Below, piece by piece: positions 7,265 through 11,946 of a stretch of 11,946 bases of DNA (position 1 is the stretch's first letter; each line of letters starts with the position of its first letter). Both the position numbers and the translations under genes were made by a program. Origin of the DNA: Modestobacter sp. (GTDB lineage Bacteria; Actinomycetota; Actinomycetes; Mycobacteriales; Geodermatophilaceae); assembly GCA_025966175.1 (NCBI GenBank), contig JAOPVN010000292.1, positions 1 through 11,946 of the forward strand. The letters run 5' to 3'. Below the pieces are notes generated by a model. That model was given only the letters and a program-made list of their open reading frames with translations, did no database searches and was not told the origin of the DNA.

Positions 7265-8485
7265 GTGCGAACCCGGTTCGCGGCGGGCGCCGGGCGCGTG
7301 GCAGGGAACCTGTCGCGCCGGCTGGGACTGGGCGAGGGCGCCATCATCGGTGGCCGGCTCGCACTGGCCGTGGACCGACGTGCGCTGGCGCACCTCGCCG
7401 CGGGACGTCGAGTGGTGCTGGTGACCGGTACCAACGGCAAGACCACCGTCGCGCACCTCCTGGCCGCGATCCTGCGCACAGCCGGTCCGGTGGCGCACAA
7501 CGACACCGGCGCGAACATGGCCGACGGGGCGGTCGCCGCACTGCTGGCCCGGCCGGATGCGGGCGTGGCGGTGCTGGAGGTCGACGAGCTGCACCTGGCC
7601 AACGTCGCCGGGCAGGTGCGGCCGGAGGTGGTGGTGCTGCTGAACCTGACTCGCGACCAGCTCGACCGCAGCACGGAGGTCGCCGCCGTGGCCGCAGCGA
7701 TCCGTGGTGTCCTTCAGGACCAGCTCTTCGCGACGGTCCTCGCCAACGGCGACGACCCGGTGGTCGTCGCGGTCGCCGACGGACTGCCGCGGGTCCAGTG
7801 GGTCGCGGCCGGCGGCAACTGGGTGGGTGATGCGGCGTTGTGCCCCCGCTGCGGCCGACCCGTGCACCGTGCGGGCATCCTGTGGGACTGCTCCTCGTGC
7901 GGGCTGCGCCGTCCGGAGCCGGACTGGCAGTTGGCCGACGGCGTGGCCCGCGGTGCCGGGTCGGCGACGCCCCTGACCGTGCAGCTGCCGGGTGAGTACA
8001 ACCTGCGCAACGCGCTCACCGCCGTGGCCGCCGCGGCAATCCTCGGGGTCCCTTCGGACCGGGCGGGGGCGGCGCTCGCGGAGGTCCGGTCGGTGGCCCA
8101 CCGCTACGCCGTCGTCGAGCACGGCGCGCAGCAGGTGACCCTGCTGCTGGCGAAGAATCCTGCCGGCTGGCGAGAAGTCCTGCCGCTACTGCCGAAGGCC
8201 GACGGGCTGCTGCTGGCCCTCAACGCCCGGGAGGCCGACGGCCGGGATACCTCCTGGCTGTGGGACATTCCCTTCGAGCAGCTGCCCGCCCGCCCCACGG
8301 CGGTTGCCGGCGAGGCCGCCGCGGACCTGGCGTTGCGCTTGGCCTACGCCCAGACCGCCCACCTCCTGGTCCACGACCCGCTGCAGGGGCTGCGCCTGCT
8401 CCCGCCCGGAAAGATCACCGTGGTCGCCAACTACACCGCCTTCAGCGGGCTCTGGCACAGCCTTGAGCGGAGGGACACACCGTGA
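7265..8485 (+). CDS. murT: Lipid II isoglutaminyl synthase, Mur-ligase subunit MurT
   Basis: MurT with GatD converts the D-glutamate of the lipid II stem peptide to D-isoglutamine, using ATP and glutamine-derived ammonia, at the cytoplasmic face. The protein has 406 residues from GTG 7265, chosen because GAGG lies 7 bases upstream and because homologues begin close to VRTRFAAGAGRVAG. In order: the Mur-ligase P-loop VTGTNGKTT (53-61), the EVDE motif (105-108), NLTRDQLDR (127-135), a four-cysteine ribbon CPRC...CSSC (C193, C196, C209, C212) inserted in the central domain as in MurT, GEYNLRNALTA (243-253), and the C-terminal DUF1727 domain with AKNPAGW and DTSWLWD. In S. aureus an aspartate of this last domain completes the GatD active site. 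It overlaps gatD by GTGA, implying coupled translation. All key motifs are present. It is island cargo and so probably an accessory copy. Confidence 0.93.
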   Translation: MRTRFAAGAGRVAGNLSRRLGLGEGAIIGGRLALAVDRRALAHLAAGRRVVLVTGTNGKTTVAHLLAAILRTAGPVAHNDTGANMADGAVAALLARPDAGVAVLEVDELHLANVAGQVRPEVVVLLNLTRDQLDRSTEVAAVAAAIRGVLQDQLFATVLANGDDPVVVAVADGLPRVQWVAAGGNWVGDAALCPRCGRPVHRAGILWDCSSCGLRRPEPDWQLADGVARGAGSATPLTVQLPGEYNLRNALTAVAAAAILGVPSDRAGAALAEVRSVAHRYAVVEHGAQQVTLLLAKNPAGWREVLPLLPKADGLLLALNAREADGRDTSWLWDIPFEQLPARPTAVAGEAAADLALRLAYAQTAHLLVHDPLQGLRLLPPGKITVVANYTAFSGLWHSLERRDTP

Positions 8486-9303
8486 GCGGCGAGTCGGCCG
8501 TCCGCATCGCACTGCTGCTGCCCGACGTGCTGGGCACCTACTCCGACCGGGGAAACGCCACCGTGCTAGCTCAGCGGCTGCGCTGGCGCGGGATCCCAGT
8601 CGAGGTGCTCGAGGTGACCGCGGACACCACCCCACCCACCGACTGCGAGATGTTCGTTCTGGGCGGAGGTGAGGACGCCGCCCAGGCTTACGCCGCGGAG
8701 TGGCTGGACCGGCACCGGCCGCTGCGCACCGCGATGCTGGCCCGGCAGGTCCTCGCCGTCTGTGCCGGGCTGCAGCTCCTGGGGCAGTGGATGCAGACCG
8801 CGGCCGGGGACCGGATCGCCGGCGCCGGGATCCTCGACCTCACCACCTCCGCCGGCCGCCACCGCGCGGTTGGCGAGGTCGTCGCCGAGGCCACCGCGCC
8901 GGGAGTCGCGCTGCTGACCGGCTTCGAGAACCACCTTGGGCACACCACCCTGGGCCCGGACACCGCACCGCTGGGCCGTGTCGTCGTCGGAGTCGGCAAC
9001 GGCGACGGCACCGACGGCGCGCTCACCGACTCCGTCATCGGCACCTACTTGCACGGGCCCGTCCTGGCCCGCAACCCCGACCTCGCCGACCTGCTGCTGC
9101 GCCGCGCCACCGGCCTCACCCTCTCCCCGCTGCAGGTCCCCGGGGAGGACGAGGCCCGGCGGCTGCACTTGCACATCCAGCGTCGCCCGCACCATCCGCT
9201 GGGAATTCGCCTGGGACAACAGGGCGTGGCGCCCAGCCCTCCGGCGTCCTCCCGGCAGAAGAGAGCAGGGCGCGGCGCCCCAGGCTCGCCCGGCTGCGAG
9301 TAG
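8482..9303 (+). CDS. gatD: Lipid II isoglutaminyl synthase, glutamine amidotransferase subunit GatD
   Basis: GatD is the CobQ-like class I glutaminase that feeds ammonia to MurT. The protein has 273 residues from GTG 8482, with GGAGG about 10 bases upstream; the start overlaps the murT stop. It shows the N-terminal LLLPDVLGTYSDRGNATVLAQR, FVLGGGEDAAQ (58-68), the nucleophile C94 in AVCAGLQLLG (the same number as in S. aureus GatD), GFENHLGHTTLG (147-158), and the catalytic histidine H191 in TYLHGPVLARNPDLAD. Family members are about 240 residues. Homology fades after about residue 228 (GEDEARR), and the remaining 45 residues are Arg/Pro/Gly-rich and look like read-through into foreign sequence. 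The catalytic core is complete, so the enzyme should work if the tail is tolerated. Confidence 0.92.
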   Translation: MSGESAVRIALLLPDVLGTYSDRGNATVLAQRLRWRGIPVEVLEVTADTTPPTDCEMFVLGGGEDAAQAYAAEWLDRHRPLRTAMLARQVLAVCAGLQLLGQWMQTAAGDRIAGAGILDLTTSAGRHRAVGEVVAEATAPGVALLTGFENHLGHTTLGPDTAPLGRVVVGVGNGDGTDGALTDSVIGTYLHGPVLARNPDLADLLLRRATGLTLSPLQVPGEDEARRLHLHIQRRPHHPLGIRLGQQGVAPSPPASSRQKRAGRGAPGSPGCE

Positions 9304-9499
9304 ACGAAGCTCCTTCGCGCGGGGAGCGCCGGTCTGACCGAAGGTCAGGTGGGCCCGGGTCTCGCCCGTGGTTGCGGTTGGGTGCCGGCACGACGGGTGC
9401 GGAAGCGCAGAGGTCAATCCCGACGCACGTCTCCTCGCACCGGCGCTCTGCAGGCGCGGCCGAACGGCTGGACGGCGATCTGGGAGCAGCCGGTGGGAT

Positions 9500-9807
9500 C
9501 GTTCGGGCAGCACGGAGCCACGCGGTTAGTTGCTCCCGGTCCGGAGACGACAGAGTCGCGTCGGCTAACCACAGGCACCGATCAAGGACTCGGCCGGACG
9601 TCCAGTCGCCGACGATCAGGTAGGCGTTGTTGAAGCCCGCGCCAGCCGGGCGAGCACGTCCTTCAGGTGGTACTCAACGCGACTCCACGAAACGACGAGA
9701 CGTCCCAGTTCGACGTAGCGCGCGTCGTCGTAACCGTCGTACTCGCCGAACTCCGGCCATCCCGCCGGCCCATCTTCCACGTGCTCAGTGAACCAAGACC
9801 CCGCCAC
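9500..9807 (-). pseudogene. Frameshifted hypothetical protein gene
   Basis: A frame from GTG 9805-9807 reads VAGSWFTEHVEDGPAGWPEF and continues GEYDGYDDARYVELGRLVVSWSRVEYHLKDVLARLARA, then hits a stop at 9616. In the neighbouring frame the protein plainly continues from about 9637: GFNNAYLIVGDWTSGRVLDR, then CLWLADATLSSPDREQLTAWLR. A one-base change at roughly 9636-9643 therefore broke one gene. After about 9510 the sequence turns Arg/Pro/Ser-rich and I see no further protein character, so the 3' part is missing or decayed. The WSRVEYHL...YLIVGDWTSGRVLDRCLWLA pattern looks like a hypothetical actinobacterial protein family whose function I cannot name. No ribosome site precedes the GTG, so the start is uncertain. 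Confidence 0.55.
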
Positions 9808-9847
9808 CCGGTGCGGAGGGCGGTGAGCCCGGGCGAAGCAGGGATGC

Positions 9848-9892
9848 CTTTACCGCAGGAGGGTGCTGCCGCCAGTCCCCATCCAGTCCCCA
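9848..9892. repeat. Right-end copy of the repeat module (candidate integrase arm site)
   Basis: CTTTACCGCAGG (9848-9859) is followed after 15 bases by GTCCCCA at 9875-9881 and 9886-9892 (11 bp period). The left end has the same three elements in the same order and orientation at 557-598, with a 12-base gap. It lies about 100 bases inside attR, where the second attP arm would be. Confidence 0.55.
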
Positions 9893-9995
9893 AGACGCTC
9901 AACCGGCGCCGTTCACGACCACTTCTGATCAACTACGAATTCCCAGGTCAGGGGGCCGAACCAAAGACTTCCAGCGGTGGCGAGACACCGGGTTG

Positions 9996-10022
9996 GAGTT
10001 CGCGATGTACTACGACATCTGA
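9996..10022. repeat. attR: right attachment site
   Basis: The second copy of the 27 bp repeat carries the last nine codons of glnA without the rest of the gene. The preceding bases do not continue GlnA in any frame. This marks the junction of island and chromosome; sequence from 10023 on should be the original downstream region of glnA. Confidence 0.88.
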
Positions 10023-10302
10023 GTCGTAGGGGCCGGCACCGGCCCTGCTGCACGCCCACAGCCCCCGCCGGGGATCCGCCCGGCGGGGGCTGTGCTGTGT
10101 CCGGCGGCCGATCCGGGGTGACCACCGGCGCGTACCGGCGGAGGGCGCGGGTACTCGGACGCCAGTCGCAGCAGCGCGACGCCGGAACCCCGGCGGCCTC
10201 CTGCCGCCCAGGTGCCAGCCGGAGGCCCGAGCCCGTGCCGTGAGCACCGTCGGCCAGGATCGCCTCGCGCAGCCGACGGGGGCCGCCACCCAGGAGAGCC
10301 CC
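10023..10302. other. Former glnA downstream region
   Basis: This 280-base non-coding stretch is chromosomal. It starts with the hairpin at 10057-10094, and no gene is visible in the rest. GTG 10240 could extend the next gene by 21 residues, but the ribosome site favours 10303. Confidence 0.5.
10057..10094 (+). terminator. Probable original glnA terminator
   Basis: A perfect 16 bp GC-rich stem (10057-10072 with 10079-10094) encloses the 6-base loop GATCCG. It begins 35 bases after the TGA in attR. In a chromosome without the island it would end the glnA transcript. There is no T-run, as is usual in such genomes. Confidence 0.75.
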
Positions 10303-11019
10303 GTGATCCAGTACCAGACGTTCATCGAGACAGCCGGCTCGCAGGCGGACACCGCCGACAGCGACGAATCGCGACGAGCGGTGGAGGCGGTGATCGGCGC
10401 CGTCGCCGTCGCGCTGGACGAACCCGACCGGGGCCGGTTGACCGACGCGCTGCCCGGTTCGCTCCGCGGCGCCGCCGACGTCTCCGGCCCCGCGGCGCCG
10501 GTCGAGGACGAGGCCGACCTGGTCCGCGACGTGAGCAACCGGACCGGCTGCCCGCCGCAGCGGGCCCGCCGCTACACCCACGCCGTCCTCGCCACGCTGT
10601 CCGACGCCGAGCCGGAGCTGGCCCAGGCCATCGCCCGCGAGCTGCCGCTCGGCGAGGACCTGTTCGAGCCCATCATCGCGGGGGTCACCCCGCGCAGCTC
10701 CGGCGTGAGCAGCCAGCTGACCCCCCACCTGCTCGAGCGGGACGACGTCGCGCGGGAACTCGGTCGACTGACCGGGTGGGAAGGCGACGAGCGGCGGCTG
10801 CGCCGGACCGTCGTCCTCCCCGCCGACCGCGTGCGGCCGCTGCGCGACGCCGTCGGCCGGGCCGAGCGCGAGATGACCCACCACGCACGGGTGGAGGAAC
10901 AACAGGGGGCGGTCACGTTCGAGGTCTGGACACGGTCGATCAACCGCGTGACCGACCTGGACGTCGAACTCGCCCGACGGATCAACGAGGCGGTGGAGGC
11001 GGTCGGGTCCGCCGGGTGA
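10303..11019 (+). CDS. DUF2267 protein fused to a pterin-4a-carbinolamine-dehydratase-like domain
   Basis: The protein has 238 residues from GTG 10303, chosen because AGGAG lies 6 bases upstream and because VIQYQTFIETAG is a typical DUF2267 start. Residues 1-60 (ESRRAVEAVIGAVAVALDEP...LTDALPGSLRGAAD) are one DUF2267 unit. Residues about 70-135 look like a second (DLVRDVSNRTGCPPQRARRYTHAVLATLSDAEPELAQAIARELP). From about 146, DDVARELGRLTGWEGDERRLRRTV leads into MTHHARVEEQQGAVTFEVWT and RSINRVTDLDVELARRINEAV, the fold pattern of pterin-4a-carbinolamine dehydratase. That enzyme recycles tetrahydrobiopterin. The usual HH-P is HH-A here, and the later TH before the last helix is TR, so catalysis is doubtful. 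DUF2267 has no established biochemical role that I can cite. The gene is chromosomal, convergent with ybdD-cstA. Confidence 0.78.
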   Translation: MIQYQTFIETAGSQADTADSDESRRAVEAVIGAVAVALDEPDRGRLTDALPGSLRGAADVSGPAAPVEDEADLVRDVSNRTGCPPQRARRYTHAVLATLSDAEPELAQAIARELPLGEDLFEPIIAGVTPRSSGVSSQLTPHLLERDDVARELGRLTGWEGDERRLRRTVVLPADRVRPLRDAVGRAEREMTHHARVEEQQGAVTFEVWTRSINRVTDLDVELARRINEAVEAVGSAG

Positions 11020-11044
11020 CGGCGCCGCCACCCCGTCACCCGGC
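11011..11044. terminator. Shared terminator of convergent genes
   Basis: A perfect 12 bp inverted repeat (11011-11022 with 11033-11044) with a 10-base loop spans the stop of the DUF2267 gene and ends 8 bases before the ybdD stop. Its position between convergent genes suggests it ends both transcripts. Confidence 0.65.
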
Positions 11045-11052
11045 CGCCCGCC

Positions 11053-11256
11053 TCAGCAGCAGCGACTGATCGGGGTCTTCTCCAGGGCCTCGGCCCGGCG
11101 TCGCTCGAACTCCCGCCGGGTCAGCGGCGGGTGCCCGTGCTCGGCGCACTCGCGCAGGTAGTCGTCCCAGCGTGCCTCCCCGCTCCACTCCCGCAGGTAC
11201 CAGCGCACCCCGCGGCCGGCGCGGACGACGGCCGAGCGGACGTCGCCGGCGGTCAC
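11053..11256 (-). CDS. ybdD: YbdD/YjiX family small protein
   Basis: This is a 67-residue cytoplasmic protein of the DUF466 family. The order VRAGRGVRWYLREWSGEARW, DDYLRECAEHGHPPLTRREF, then a terminal ISRCC is typical. The start GTG 11254-11256 overlaps the cstA stop in a GTGA junction, with GGAGG 7 bases upstream, so translation is probably coupled. Family members almost always follow cstA/btsT genes and are thought to assist the transporter; the mechanism is not settled. Longer readings of this frame further right are antisense-like shadows of cstA and are not used. Confidence 0.92.
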   Translation of the reverse strand: MTAGDVRSAVVRAGRGVRWYLREWSGEARWDDYLRECAEHGHPPLTRREFERRRAEALEKTPISRCC

Positions 11257-11946
11257 GGCCGCCCTCCGTCCCCGGTCCGGGCACCGGCTCCGGCTCCGGC
11301 TCCGGCCATGGCCTCGTGCTCGGCGATGGCGCGCTTCTCCTCCGCGGTGGCGAAGAGGTCCGCCGGCTCCACGAGCGTCGAGGGCGTGGGCGGCTCCTCC
11401 GTCGTCGGCAGCGAGCCGCCGGCCCGGATGGCACGGACGATCACGACCACGGCGTTGGCGACGACGACGAGCACCAGCACGGCGAAGAAGCTCTGCAGCA
11501 CCCCGTTGAGCGTGGAGTTGGTGATGACCTGCTGCATCTGGCCGGCGTCCTTGGCCGGCGCCAGCAGCTCCCCCGCTGCCTGCGCGTCGGCGTACCGGTT
11601 GCGCTGCGCGAAGTAGCCCAGCGCCGGGTTGTCGCTGAAGACCTTCTGGTAGCTCGCCGTCATCGTGACGACGAGGTCCCAGACCAGCGGGATGCCCGTC
11701 ACCCAGGCGTAGCGGAGCTTCCCGTGCTTGATCAGCAGCACCGTGACGAGGGTCAGCGCGATCGCGGCGAGCAGCTGGTTGGCGATGCCGAACAGCGGGA
11801 ACAGCTGGTTCACGCCACCGAGCGGGTCGGTCACCCCGATGTAGAGGACCGAGCCCCACAGCCCGACGACCACGGCGCTGGCGATGATGTTGCCCGGCCG
11901 CCACGACAGGTCGCCGAACCGCTTCCACACGTTGCCGATCGAGTCC
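11253..11946 (-). CDS. cstA: Carbon starvation protein A / pyruvate transporter, C-terminal part (5' end outside window)
   Basis: The reading frame is open through the right edge, so only the C-terminal 231 or so residues are seen. Segments VWKRFGDLSWRPGNIIASAV, DPLGGVNQLFPLFGIANQLL, then LVTVLLIKHGKLRYAWVTGI are diagnostic of the CstA/BtsT family of cytoplasmic-membrane pyruvate/peptide transporters. About four helices are visible, ending with SFFAVLVLVVVANAVVVIV. A hydrophilic tail ends in Ala-Gly repeats. The gene is followed with a 4-base overlap by ybdD, the classic pair. Which substrate it carries cannot be read from this part. Confidence 0.95.
   Translation of the reverse strand, partial: DSIGNVWKRFGDLSWRPGNIIASAVVVGLWGSVLYIGVTDPLGGVNQLFPLFGIANQLLAAIALTLVTVLLIKHGKLRYAWVTGIPLVWDLVVTMTASYQKVFSDNPALGYFAQRNRYADAQAAGELLAPAKDAGQMQQVITNSTLNGVLQSFFAVLVLVVVANAVVVIVRAIRAGGSLPTTEEPPTPSTLVEPADLFATAEEKRAIAEHEAMAGAGAGAGARTGDGGRP

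Larger units (their letters stand above)
9304..9995. other. Right end of the island: no intact gene
   Basis: Between gatD and attR I find no intact gene. The stretch holds a short inverted pair (GCTCC/GGAGC, 9309-9327) that might end the murT-gatD transcript, a frameshifted gene on the minus strand (about 9500-9807), and the second repeat module (9848-9892). The minus-strand reading ahead of the module ends ...LGDWMGTGGSTLLR then TAA, which resembles the integrase's own tail (RGDPLGTERADLR then TAA). It may therefore be the relic of another integrase 3' end. Confidence 0.5.

Noticed and set aside
5351..8122. 923-residue open frame on the minus strand
   Set aside because: It runs antisense through the DUF347 gene and murT, is rich in Arg/Gly/Asp/Gln/His with no domain, and is a codon-composition shadow typical of very high GC DNA.
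533..10022. tRNA gene as attachment site
   Set aside because: No cloverleaf-like sequence is visible at either repeat; the repeat is fully explained as the end of glnA.
9913..11031. 372-residue minus-strand frame
   Set aside because: Antisense to the DUF2267 gene and crossing attR; no recognisable domain, low-complexity composition.
10212..11069. 285-residue plus-strand frame overlapping the DUF2267 gene
   Set aside because: Arg/Pro-rich alternative frame; the frame from 10303 has the family signatures and a ribosome site.
11257..11928. Extension of the ybdD frame to 291 residues
   Set aside because: The part before 11256 overlaps cstA in another frame and is Arg/Ala-rich noise; the GTGA junction and ribosome site fix the short start.

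Overview
The window comes from a very GC-rich actinobacterium. The evidence is base composition, frequent GTG starts, a class I glutamine synthetase of the adenylylated type, a MurT/GatD pair and an MptB-type mannosyltransferase. The flanking gene set would fit a Geodermatophilaceae-like genus, but that placement is a guess.

The main result is an integrated genomic island of about 9.5 kb. The last nine codons of glnA, including the stop, occur at 506-532 and again, base for base, at 9996-10022 (27 bp direct repeat). I read these as attL and attR. Inside attL lie, in order: a terminator hairpin, a tyrosine integrase gene on the minus strand (two single-base insertions break it as given), an excisionase-type HTH gene, and the C-terminal remnant of a MobF/TraA-type relaxase-helicase. 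Next is a poorly coding stretch with two CRISPR-repeat-like sequences. Then comes plus-strand cargo: an MptB-like polyprenol-phosphate-mannose transferase with an unusual C-terminal extension, a tiny resolvase-HTH-like ORF, a DUF347/COG4705 multi-pass membrane protein, and a coupled murT-gatD pair (lipid II D-glutamate amidation). The right end carries a frameshifted hypothetical gene. It also carries a second copy of a short repeat module (CTTTACCGCAGG followed by two GTCCCCA units 11 bp apart) that is also present just inside attL, so these are candidate integrase arm sites.

Beyond attR lies what was probably the original sequence downstream of glnA: a strong 16-bp-stem hairpin, now 9.5 kb from glnA; a DUF2267 protein fused to a pterin-carbinolamine-dehydratase-like domain; a shared terminator; and the convergent cstA-ybdD pair (carbon starvation/pyruvate transporter), with cstA running off the right edge.

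The cargo has a cell-envelope theme: mannosylation plus peptidoglycan amidation. MurT/GatD uses glutamine, the product of the gene into which the island is inserted, although that link may be coincidence. The broken integrase and the relaxase remnant suggest an element that is now fixed, unless the integrase breaks are sequencing errors.
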